Shown one piece after another: positions 36,955 through 43,864 of a DNA stretch of 43,864 nt. The notes beneath the pieces were generated by a model. That model ran no database searches and was not told the origin of the DNA. It saw nothing but the letters and a program-made list of their open reading frames with translations. Numbering within the stretch: position 1 is the first letter of the stretch; each line of letters opens with the position of its first letter. The translations under genes and the position numbers were made by a program. The stretch spans positions 1 to 43,864 of the forward strand of contig VAFL01000022.1 of NCBI GenBank assembly GCA_005768755.1, read 5' to 3'. Source of the stretch: Paracoccus denitrificans (lineage in GTDB: Bacteria > Pseudomonadota > Alphaproteobacteria > Rhodobacterales > Rhodobacteraceae).

Positions 36955-37737
36955 TCATTGGGGCGAGGTATAGCCATACTGGCCCGCCCCGGCCTTGGTG
37001 TACGTGCCCGAGCGTGCCTTTTCCGAGGCCGCAGTACGCAGCGCCTTTTCGTCGTTCGCGGCCTGCTGGACCGCGAGTGTTGCCGCCTGCTGCGCCATCA
37101 ACTGTTGCCGGATCGCAAGAAGCTGGTTCGCTTGGTTCGCGGCGAACTGATTGGCGTACCCAAGCGCCTGCATCTGGCCTTCCGCACCTTGCGCGTTTTG
37201 CTGCATCCGTTCGAGCGTAGCAGCGTCCGACCGCAGTTTGGTTTGCTGCTGGCTGATGCCACGCAGCACGTCATCGTTGGACGCCATAAGAAGCTGCTGC
37301 TTGGCACGCTGCTGCGATTGGAGCGCCGCACGCTGCTGAGCGGAGCAACCGGCTGTAGAGAAGCACGGCGACGAGCGGTAATAGTTCGGGTTCTGGAACT
37401 GCGACAAATAGGCGTCGATCCCGCCCGTCTGGCGCGTCAGCGAGTTGAGCGAGTTGACCGAGTTTTGCAGACCATCGATCGTGGATTGCGCTTCGCTCCA
37501 CACCGATGCGGCAGGCGCGAGCGTGTTTTTCAGCATGTTTTGATATTGCTGTAGCTGCGTCTGGTACTGCTGAATCTGCTTCTGCACCTGTGCGACGGAT
37601 TGAACCGCCGTGATGGTGTTCTGCTTGACGCTCGCAACGTCGATCACCGCGAACTGTGCGTAAGCGGGAACGGCCAGCGGCGCGGCCACAACGGCGAGGC
37701 CGAGGCCAATTTTAGCGGCTAAAATTACCTTTCGCAT
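36955..37737 (-). CDS. trbJ: TrbJ, VirB5-like minor pilus protein
   Basis: 260 residues. A signal peptide (ending VPAYAQ) is followed by a long helical, Gln-rich body (VQKQIQQYQTQLQQYQNMLKNT...) typical of TrbJ, a Cys pair (SPCFSTAGC) and the C-terminal SGTYTKAGAGQYGYTSPQ. VirB5-type proteins sit at the pilus tip. AAGGAG lies 7 bases upstream. A KorB operator is embedded in the signal-peptide codons (ILAAKI). Confidence 0.9.
   Translation of the reverse strand: MRKVILAAKIGLGLAVVAAPLAVPAYAQFAVIDVASVKQNTITAVQSVAQVQKQIQQYQTQLQQYQNMLKNTLAPAASVWSEAQSTIDGLQNSVNSLNSLTRQTGGIDAYLSQFQNPNYYRSSPCFSTAGCSAQQRAALQSQQRAKQQLLMASNDDVLRGISQQQTKLRSDAATLERMQQNAQGAEGQMQALGYANQFAANQANQLLAIRQQLMAQQAATLAVQQAANDEKALRTAASEKARSGTYTKAGAGQYGYTSPQ
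37709..37725. promoter_or_regulatory. KorB operator 7, inside trbJ
   Basis: ATTTTAGCGGCTAAAAT, a complete 17-bp palindrome (19 bp with one more pair), within codons 4-10 of trbJ and read as part of VILAAKI. It is a full-strength site well inside an operon, so a roadblock or partition (centromere-like) function is as likely as promoter control. Confidence 0.88.
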
Positions 37738-37755
37738 CGGACTTCTCCTTGGGGG

Positions 37756-39195
37756 TTAGTAGTCGAAGGCACGGTAGGGCTTTGAGAAGGCTAGGTCTTT
37801 TGTGACCACCACGTTGAACCGGAAGCCCGGCCGGATCATCAGGGTTGGCGAGATATTCAGGTTCTTTTGGATCAGCATGGCCGTGGCTTGACCAAGCTGC
37901 TGACCAAGGGCCTCGCTCAGCGCAGAGCCGGCGCTTTGGCGTTGCCCGAAGTTTTGGAAGTTGGATTGCGGTTGGCTCAGCGTTGCGCCGGCCGTGACGC
38001 CAGACATGAACAAGGCCGATCCGAAGATGCGGAAATAGTGGTTGTTCACCTTGTCCTTGAAGCCGCCATACCCGGCGCTATCCGAACCCGGCATCGCGCC
38101 AATGTCCATCGCCTTCCCGTCTGGAAATACGATGCGCTGCCACGCGATCAGCACTCGTGACTGACCATATTGAACATCGGCCGAGTAAGCTCCGACAAGA
38201 CGCGCACCTTGCGGGATCAGGAGATACTTTCCGGTCGCGCTATCGAACACGTTTTGGGAAACTTGCGCGACGATTTGCCCCGGCAATTCAGAGTTGATGC
38301 CCGAGATCAGCGTTCCCGGAATGACGAAGCCGGCGGTTAGCTGATAGCGCGTGCGCGGAGCCGCAGGCTGGGAATTGAGTTGCCACCGATCGCCACCCTG
38401 CCGGTTGCCGAATTGGCCCACGTCCCTGCCTTGCTGTTGCTGTTGCCCTGTGGCGTTCCCACCGCCGCCGTTGGCGGCCATCTGGCCTTGCAGGGCTGCA
38501 AGCTGTTGGAGGTCCGAGGCCGCCGGCCCGGTGCCTTCCGCCGCTGCCGCCGCGATTTGCTGCCGCAGGGCTTCTAGGCGTTGGGCCGTGTCACCGTTGG
38601 GATTGCCGAACGAGGGCGAGCCCGCGCTACGCGCCGCAGCCATTTTGATGTTCGTCGGCGCGCGCACCGCATCCGTGAACATTTGATCCTTTGCCGCCCG
38701 TATTGCCGCGATCCGTTGCCGACGCGATTGGACTTCCGGCGGGATCGGAGGAGGCGAACCATTGCCTGCCGACCCACCGGGCGGGATCGGCGGAGCATCC
38801 GGGTTCACGGGCGCGATCGGGATGCCGTTTTCGTCAAGCGCCACAGGACCGGGGACCATCACCGGGTTTCCGGGTGTGCCGGGCGCACCCGGTATAGCCG
38901 GAGGTACGGGCGCGGCCGGAGCGACCTCGCCACCTTCCGCCGTTCCGGCGACTTGGCGAGCCATGTCCATAGAAGTCGTGCCCTCTTTGGGCTTTTGCAG
39001 ATCGTCGGTGGTGACGCGCTGTTCGTTACCGCGCTCCACCACGACCATTAGGACCACGATCAGGAAGACAACGACGAGTCCGCCGATGATGTAGAGCGGC
39101 CAGTTGTTCACCCGGCGAACGCCGGTAATCAGGCCCCCCCTTGGCGAAGCTCCACCCGGCGAGGCGTCGGGCGACATTGGATCAGCAGTAGCCAT
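37756..39195 (-). CDS. trbI: TrbI, VirB10-like core-complex protein
   Basis: 479 residues. A cytoplasmic N-terminus and one membrane segment (LYIIGGLVVVFLIVVLMVVV) are followed by a long proline-rich periplasmic linker and the conserved C-terminal beta-barrel domain (YQLTAGFVIPGTLISGINSELPGQIVAQVSQNVFDSATG, RLVGAYSADVQYGQSRVLIAWQRIVFPDG). It links inner and outer membrane and passes the energy signal. GGAG precedes the ATG at 39195. Confidence 0.94.
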   Translation of the reverse strand: MATADPMSPDASPGGASPRGGLITGVRRVNNWPLYIIGGLVVVFLIVVLMVVVERGNEQRVTTDDLQKPKEGTTSMDMARQVAGTAEGGEVAPAAPVPPAIPGAPGTPGNPVMVPGPVALDENGIPIAPVNPDAPPIPPGGSAGNGSPPPIPPEVQSRRQRIAAIRAAKDQMFTDAVRAPTNIKMAAARSAGSPSFGNPNGDTAQRLEALRQQIAAAAAEGTGPAASDLQQLAALQGQMAANGGGGNATGQQQQQGRDVGQFGNRQGGDRWQLNSQPAAPRTRYQLTAGFVIPGTLISGINSELPGQIVAQVSQNVFDSATGKYLLIPQGARLVGAYSADVQYGQSRVLIAWQRIVFPDGKAMDIGAMPGSDSAGYGGFKDKVNNHYFRIFGSALFMSGVTAGATLSQPQSNFQNFGQRQSAGSALSEALGQQLGQATAMLIQKNLNISPTLMIRPGFRFNVVVTKDLAFSKPYRAFDY

Positions 39196-39218
39196 CGATA
39201 TTTACTCCAATCCGCCCG

Positions 39219-40271
39219 TCAGGCTTTGACGACGATGCAGGCGGTAGCTTTCAGCCCGCCACACACAGCCCGCGCGAAAGCGACCGTCCGGTAAGGGCCG
39301 GCCTGTACGAAGGTCACGCCCTTGGACGACCGGGGGAACCGAGGGGTCAGCGCCGCCAGAGACGGGCGCTTTGTCGTGAGTGTACGCCAGTATTGCCGGG
39401 CCACCCGGTCAGTACGGAAAGCGGCGAACTGGACGCGCCAGCCTGCCGCCGCAGCCGATCGCCGCGCCTTCGCGCGGGCCAGCTCGCCTTGCATCTTCGC
39501 GACCTTGGCGGACATGGTGCGAACGGCGGTATCGGCTTCCTGATACTCAGCCACCTTCGCCGCCATTTGTCGAACACGGGCGTCAGCGTCGGCAATCTCG
39601 GCGTCGCGCGCGTCCACGGCACGTTGCGCCGTATAGGAGGGCGCAGAGGGCGGCACAGGCACGCTCACCACGTTCGAGGGCTCGCGATAGCCCGACGCCC
39701 TCAGCGGGGCCGCAGCGGGCACCAGAGCGGCTTGTGGCGCTACCCCGGCGTCCACAGCGGCAAGCTCCGCTTGGACCTGTTGAGCGTCAGGAGGCAGATC
39801 GGGGCGGGTTGCCCGCTCGACTAGCTCCGGCGAGGCTCCCGAAAGGTTCAGCGCCCAGCCCGCCGAAGGAGCAACCCCAGCTTCCCCGATCGTATAGCCG
39901 CGCGTCAGCGATTGCCCGGCAACGGTCAGCATGACCCGGTAGAAGCCCGGTGTTGGCTGATCCACGACGTAGCGGAGCGGGAGCGCCGTCGCGTCCCCGC
40001 CCCGCTTGCCGGAGGCTTCAACGACGGCATAGCCGCGCCGCCGCAGGCCGTCCGCGAGCGCCGATCCGAACCCGTCATCGTTTGCCGCCGGATCGATCGC
40101 CACGCGCGAGATCGCCGGGGGATAGAGCTTCACCAGTTCGGCGAGAGAGTCCGTCGCCATCGCTTGAGCGTCAGACGGGGCGGCCACGGTTGCGTAGCTT
40201 CCATGGTGCCCCGAGTTCCACGCACAACCCGCGAGGAGAAGCGCAACGGCCGCTATGGAGGCAGCGCGCAT
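39219..40271 (-). CDS. trbH: TrbH-position lipoprotein with C-terminal SPOR-like domain
   Basis: 350 residues, about twice the size of RP4 TrbH. The signal MRAASIAAVALLLAGC has a lipobox (LLAGC, Cys16). The N-terminal domain (ALADGLRRRGYAVVEA, PLRYVVDQPTPGFYRVMLTVAGQSLTRGY) fits TrbH. A coiled-coil segment (about 210-270) leads to GWRVQFAAFRTDRVARQYWRTL...GVTFVQAGPYRTVAFARAVCGGL, a good SPOR-like peptidoglycan-binding pattern at 275-350. It starts 3 bases after trbG. TrbH corresponds to a VirB7-like lipoprotein of the outer-membrane complex. Confidence 0.8.
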   Translation of the reverse strand: MRAASIAAVALLLAGCAWNSGHHGSYATVAAPSDAQAMATDSLAELVKLYPPAISRVAIDPAANDDGFGSALADGLRRRGYAVVEASGKRGGDATALPLRYVVDQPTPGFYRVMLTVAGQSLTRGYTIGEAGVAPSAGWALNLSGASPELVERATRPDLPPDAQQVQAELAAVDAGVAPQAALVPAAAPLRASGYREPSNVVSVPVPPSAPSYTAQRAVDARDAEIADADARVRQMAAKVAEYQEADTAVRTMSAKVAKMQGELARAKARRSAAAAGWRVQFAAFRTDRVARQYWRTLTTKRPSLAALTPRFPRSSKGVTFVQAGPYRTVAFARAVCGGLKATACIVVKA

Positions 40272-40274
40272 CGG

Positions 40275-41207
40275 TTATTGCTCCCGAACGATGGTGACGC
40301 GATCCTGCCGCTTGCCGACACCAGCGATCATCACAGCTTCATCAAAGACCTGATCGACAATGTAGCGGTCCCCTTGGAGCCGGTAATTGACGATGGAGGT
40401 ATCTTCGGCCTTTTTGATGCTCCCGCCGGCACGGACGACCAGCAGCGACGGAGCCTCCGTCTGTTCCATAGCACGCGGCATTTCGATGATCGTCTTTACG
40501 CCATCGTTGAAGACGCGAACCGGCTTCCACCTGGCCCTCCCCTTCACGCTGTAGTTGAAGCTCAGGTTAGAGAGATATTCCGCCGCCGGGCGGCCAGCGC
40601 CGGCCGTACCGTAAGCCGCCCCAGCGCCGCCCGGAACGGCGATCGTGCGCTCGTTCCGCACTACCTCGTTGTGAGCCTTGAGGGCCGCCCACTTGGCGTT
40701 CACGTCGTCAGGATATTGGAACGCCACGCGCGCCATGAACTCGTAGCGGGTGGAGGATAGCTTCATGTGGTAGGTGCGGCGATCCGTCGTCACCACCAGC
40801 GAGGTTGAGAGGCCCACGTCCATCGGCTTGATGATGAGGTGTTGCGTCTCGTTCGGACCGGAGTTGGAGACGGCCGGTTCGATCAGCCACCGGGCGCTGT
40901 CCCCGACGTTGATGGAGTTGACCTGTTCGCCGGCCTGTAGCTGCACGTCGCAAATTTGGAGCACGGCGCAGACGATCGACGGTTCGGTTGCGCCGAACAG
41001 GAAGACCACCGATCCCTCCGCGCCAGCGACAGGACGGATGCCCGTGGCGCTGCGCTCCTGCCACTCCTGCGAAATCCGCAGCGCGTCGCGTTCCGCAGGC
41101 GTCAGCGGTGTGTCACGAGTGCTGAATACGGTTGGCGTGCCCTCTTGTGCCGCTGCAATGGTCGGGATCGAGCAGAGCAGAGCCGCGATAATGAATTTCC
41201 GTGTCAT
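40275..41207 (-). CDS. trbG: TrbG, VirB9-like outer-membrane complex protein
   Basis: 310 residues from MTRKFIIAALLCSIPTIAAAQ (ATG at 41207, with GGGAGGG upstream); a longer frame from 41243 would overlap trbF. It has a cleavable signal peptide, the N-terminal TrbG/VirB9 domain (GEQVNSINVGDSARWLIEPAVS, HLIIKPMDVGLSTSLVVTTDRRTYHMKL) and the C-terminal domain (LSFNYSVKGRARWKPVRVFNDGVKTIIEMP...NYRLQGDRYIVDQVFDEAVMIAGVG). It forms the outer ring of the pore with TrbI and TrbH. Confidence 0.94.
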   Translation of the reverse strand: MTRKFIIAALLCSIPTIAAAQEGTPTVFSTRDTPLTPAERDALRISQEWQERSATGIRPVAGAEGSVVFLFGATEPSIVCAVLQICDVQLQAGEQVNSINVGDSARWLIEPAVSNSGPNETQHLIIKPMDVGLSTSLVVTTDRRTYHMKLSSTRYEFMARVAFQYPDDVNAKWAALKAHNEVVRNERTIAVPGGAGAAYGTAGAGRPAAEYLSNLSFNYSVKGRARWKPVRVFNDGVKTIIEMPRAMEQTEAPSLLVVRAGGSIKKAEDTSIVNYRLQGDRYIVDQVFDEAVMIAGVGKRQDRVTIVREQ

Positions 41208-41224
41208 GGTGCTTATCCCTCCCT

Positions 41225-41935
41225 TTAGAGCGTGCGCGACCACGAGAAATCTTGGACGTAGATGCCCAGCGGATTGTCGTGGATTTGCTGTTCAGTGGTG
41301 CCAGTGCTTGGCGGGGCGACGCGGATCGTCACCAGAGCGCGCATTTTCATAGCCGGCTGCAACAACTGCCCCTGCCGATCGCGCTCAGTCTCGGTCCAAT
41401 CGACCTGCCATGTCGTTTTTGTTTGCGGGATCACCGAAGCAATCTCGACCGTGACGGTTTTGGTAGCGGCGCGAGCGAACGGCGTAGTTTCCTGATTGCC
41501 GTTCAGCCAGTCGTTCATCTTGCCCGTCGCCGGATCGTTCGGCAGCAGCATCGCATAAACGCGGAAGATCGCTTGGCGTTGAAGCGCGATATCCGACGTG
41601 ACCATGCGGGCGCTTTGGATGAACGAACCGACCTGTGCCTGTACCACCCGGCCATCCACCGGAGCAGCGCGATCGGCGCGTGTCGTCGCAACTGCCGTGC
41701 CGAGGTCATCGACCTTCACGACATAGGGCACGAACTTGGACTGACTGCCGATCGCGATGATACCGCCCACCGACGCAAGGACGATCAGGAGCGAGAGGAT
41801 CGCGACAAGCTGCCACATGCGCCGGGAGGCCGCGAGGCCGCCCACATGCTCATTCCAAGACCGCCGAGCCGACAGATACGGGTTGGTTTCCTCCACCGGG
41901 AGGGAAGCGGCGTCGCGACGCCGGAACTTGTCCAT
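41225..41935 (-). CDS. trbF: TrbF, VirB8-like inner-membrane scaffold protein
   Basis: 236 residues from MDKFRRRDAASLPVEETNPYLSARRSWNE (ATG at 41935, 5 bases after the trbE stop). One membrane segment (LVAILSLLIVLASVGGIIAI) is followed by the VirB8/TrbF periplasmic domain (KFVPYVVKVDDLGTAVA, TSDIALQRQAIFRVYAMLLPNDPATGKMNDWLNG, WQVDWTETERDRQGQ). A longer frame from 41989 overlaps trbE and has no family sequence in the extra part. Confidence 0.93.
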   Translation of the reverse strand: MDKFRRRDAASLPVEETNPYLSARRSWNEHVGGLAASRRMWQLVAILSLLIVLASVGGIIAIGSQSKFVPYVVKVDDLGTAVATTRADRAAPVDGRVVQAQVGSFIQSARMVTSDIALQRQAIFRVYAMLLPNDPATGKMNDWLNGNQETTPFARAATKTVTVEIASVIPQTKTTWQVDWTETERDRQGQLLQPAMKMRALVTIRVAPPSTGTTEQQIHDNPLGIYVQDFSWSRTL

Positions 41936-41940
41936 GAAGC

Positions 41941-43864
41941 TCACGCAGCTTCTCCAATTTGGGGGGTGACGCCACGAAGCGAGAGCCATTCATCGACCCA
42001 GCGGGGGCCTAGACGAGCTTCCAGCCCTTTGATCGTGGCGATGGAATCCTTGTCGGTCGCACCGACGAAGGCGAGAGCAACAGGGCCGAGCGCCAGTTCA
42101 AAGAGACGGCGACCGTTCTCCGAGACGTAGTAGTATTGGCGCTTGGGGATCGCCGTCGCGAGAATGTCGATCTGGCGAGGATTGAGCCCCATCCGGCGAT
42201 ACAGGACCGACGTGTCTTCATCCCGAGCATAGACGTTCGGCAGGAAGATTTTGGTAGCGGTCGATTCCACGATCACATCGAGGATGCCGGAGTTAGCAGC
42301 GTCCGAGAGGCTTTGCGTCGCCATGAAGACAAGGCAGTTCGACTTACGCAGAACCTTGAGCCATTCGCGGATTTTGGCGCGGAAAGCCGGGTGCCCCAGC
42401 ATGATCCAAGCCTCATCGAGAATGATCGCGGCAGGCTGGCCACGGAGCGACCGTTCGATGCGTCGGAACAGATAGAGCAGGACCGGGAGAGCGTACTTCT
42501 CCCCGAGGTTCATCAACTCCTCAATCTCAAACACGGTGAAGTCAGACAGCGAGAGCCCGTCCTGTTCAGCGTCGAGCAAATGCCCCATCGCGCCATCAAC
42601 CGTATATTGGCGGATCGCGTCGCGGATCGCTTCATCCTGAATGATGATCGAGAACTCAGACAGCGTGCGGCCACCGGATTCGTACATGTTGACGATGGCG
42701 TTGCCGATCTCGTTGCGCTGTGCCGGCGTCGTATTGACCCCGTTGAGCGCGAGGATCGTATCGATCCAATCCATCGCCCATGCCCGGTCCCCCTTGGTTT
42801 CGAGGAACGCCAGCGGACAGAAGGCCAAGGCTTCATCGTCACCGGCAACGGTGAAGTGCTTCCCACCCACCGCCTTGCATAGCGGATAGAGCGACATGCC
42901 CTTGTCAAACGCGAAGATCGACATGCCGGGGTAGCGCCGAAGCTGCGCCGCGATCAGGCCAAGCGCGGTGGATTTACCCGCGCCAGTAGGGCCGAACATG
43001 AAGCTATGCCCCACGTCGCGGACATGAAGGTTCAGGCGGAACGGCGTAGAGCCGTTGGTGACGCCTTGCATCAGCGGCGGGGAGAGCGGCGGGTACATCG
43101 GGCACGGCGCGTAATCGAGCCCCGTCCAGATCGTGCTAGTCGGCATCAGATCAGCAAGGTTCATCGTGTTGATGATCGGCCGTCGCACGTTTTCAACGCC
43201 ATGCCCCGGCAGGCTTCCAAAGAACGCCTCCAGATTGTTGATCGTCTCGATACGCGCGCCGAACCCGATTTGAATGATGGCCTTTTCCAACTGGCGCGCA
43301 GCCAATTCGACCTTCTCGCGATCCTCATCCATGAGGACCACCAGCGAAGTGTAGTAGCCTTGAGCGACTAGGCCGCTGTTGACTTCCGCCATGGCGTGAT
43401 CGGCGTCCTCCACCATGGAGAGCGCGTCCTGATCGATCTTGCCGCTGTTGGTCTGGAAAACCTGATCGAAGAAGCCACGGACCTTTTGCCGCCACTTCTT
43501 ACGGAATTTTTCAAGGTGCTTAACGGCCTCGTGCGTGTCCATGAAGATAAACCGCGTGGACCAGCGATATTCGGTCGGAAGCTCAGACAGCGCCGAGAGG
43601 ACGCCGGGCGTGCTTTCGAGCGGGAAACCGTCGATCGATACCGTCTGGACGAACTTGCGGCCGATGCGCGGAACCACGCCCGTCCACATTTCCTGCCCGC
43701 CGATGATGGAATCCAAATACATCGGATTGGACGGCAGGATGACAGGCTGATTGATGCCGGTTGCGCAGAATTGTAGCCACCGCAGGAGGTCGCATTGCGT
43801 GACGGTCGAACCGTCCTCGTTCATGACCTCGTGGCCCTTGAGCCGCGTGAGCTTCAACGCAGCG
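41941..43864 (-). CDS. trbE: TrbE conjugative ATPase, C-terminal part (continues at 99 into 710)
   Basis: The C-terminal 640 or so residues of the 844-residue VirB4-type ATPase. Walker A is FMFGPTGAGKSTALG (lysine at about residue 501 of the whole protein), followed by FAFDKGMSLYPLCKAVGG and Walker B AAIILDEAWIMLGHP. ATQSLSDAANSGILDVIVE and the C-terminal helical region complete the family. The last 99 bases repeat the first 99 of the window. The stop is 5 bases before trbF. Confidence 0.95.
   Translation of the reverse strand, partial: AALKLTRLKGHEVMNEDGSTVTQCDLLRWLQFCATGINQPVILPSNPMYLDSIIGGQEMWTGVVPRIGRKFVQTVSIDGFPLESTPGVLSALSELPTEYRWSTRFIFMDTHEAVKHLEKFRKKWRQKVRGFFDQVFQTNSGKIDQDALSMVEDADHAMAEVNSGLVAQGYYTSLVVLMDEDREKVELAARQLEKAIIQIGFGARIETINNLEAFFGSLPGHGVENVRRPIINTMNLADLMPTSTIWTGLDYAPCPMYPPLSPPLMQGVTNGSTPFRLNLHVRDVGHSFMFGPTGAGKSTALGLIAAQLRRYPGMSIFAFDKGMSLYPLCKAVGGKHFTVAGDDEALAFCPLAFLETKGDRAWAMDWIDTILALNGVNTTPAQRNEIGNAIVNMYESGGRTLSEFSIIIQDEAIRDAIRQYTVDGAMGHLLDAEQDGLSLSDFTVFEIEELMNLGEKYALPVLLYLFRRIERSLRGQPAAIILDEAWIMLGHPAFRAKIREWLKVLRKSNCLVFMATQSLSDAANSGILDVIVESTATKIFLPNVYARDEDTSVLYRRMGLNPRQIDILATAIPKRQYYYVSENGRRLFELALGPVALAFVGATDKDSIATIKGLEARLGPRWVDEWLSLRGVTPQIGEAA
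43766..43864. repeat. Terminal direct repeat, copy 2 (circular overlap)
   Basis: Identical to bases 1-99; see copy 1. Confidence 0.95.

Overview
The window appears to be one complete circular conjugative plasmid. The first 99 bases are repeated exactly as the last 99 bases (43766-43864), and one reading frame (trbE) runs without a break across that join, so the molecule is about 43,765 bp. Gene content and order follow the broad-host-range IncP plasmids (RK2/RP4 type) almost throughout, but the replication module is of another kind. An alphaproteobacterial host is likely: the umuDC pair has a GTTC-N7-GTTC direct-repeat LexA box, the form typical of alphaproteobacteria. A sphingomonad-type host is a weaker guess from general sequence flavour. 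No rRNA, tRNA, CRISPR array, antibiotic- or metal-resistance gene was seen.

Layout, following the circle. (1) 2910 down to 1 and on from 43765 down to 33241, minus strand: regulator trbA, then trbB-C-D-E-F-G-H-I-J-K-L-N and two further coupled genes, the last an SGNH hydrolase. This is the mating-pair-formation (type IV secretion) operon. (2) 3496-4700, plus strand, divergent from trbA: a small DNA-binding-like protein and a winged-helix replication initiator candidate in the place held by ssb-trfA in RK2. The following gene-poor stretch (4701-5029) sits where RK2 has oriV. (3) 5107-7224: klcA antirestriction operon with four unknown genes and a korC-like HTH gene. (4) 7327-9755: kleE-korA-incC-korB, the central control and partition operon, closed by a strong terminator. 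(5) 9856-10482: a coiled-coil gene in the kfr position. (6) 10491-12060, minus: traM-traL-traK; then an oriT closely matching RP4; then traJ-I(-H nested)-G-F-E-D-C and two more genes, plus strand, to 24425. (7) 24421-33212: accessory region. It holds a 1,977-bp non-autonomous transposon carrying a mazEF operon, a umuDC pair, a lone adenine methylase, two zeta-type P-loop kinase loci and a serine resolvase.

The backbone is tied together by seven copies of the KorB operator TTTAGCSGCTAAA: upstream of trbA, klcA, kleE and the coiled-coil gene, between traJ and traI, and inside traF and trbJ. KorB, KorA, TrbA and the KorC-like protein would make a plasmid-wide silencing network as in IncP plasmids. 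During transfer the nicked (minus) strand would bring in traK-L-M, the kor genes and the klcA operon first.

The least conventional parts are: six copies of a 20-bp palindrome (CATAGAC-N6-GTCTATG) marking the borders of accessory modules at both classic IncP insertion hotspots; the transposon with mirrored six-site ends and no transposase, inserted 12 bp from one of those palindromes; a UmuD homologue with arginine at the catalytic lysine position; and a TrbH lipoprotein carrying a SPOR-like domain in an operon that also encodes a lytic transglycosylase and an SGNH hydrolase.
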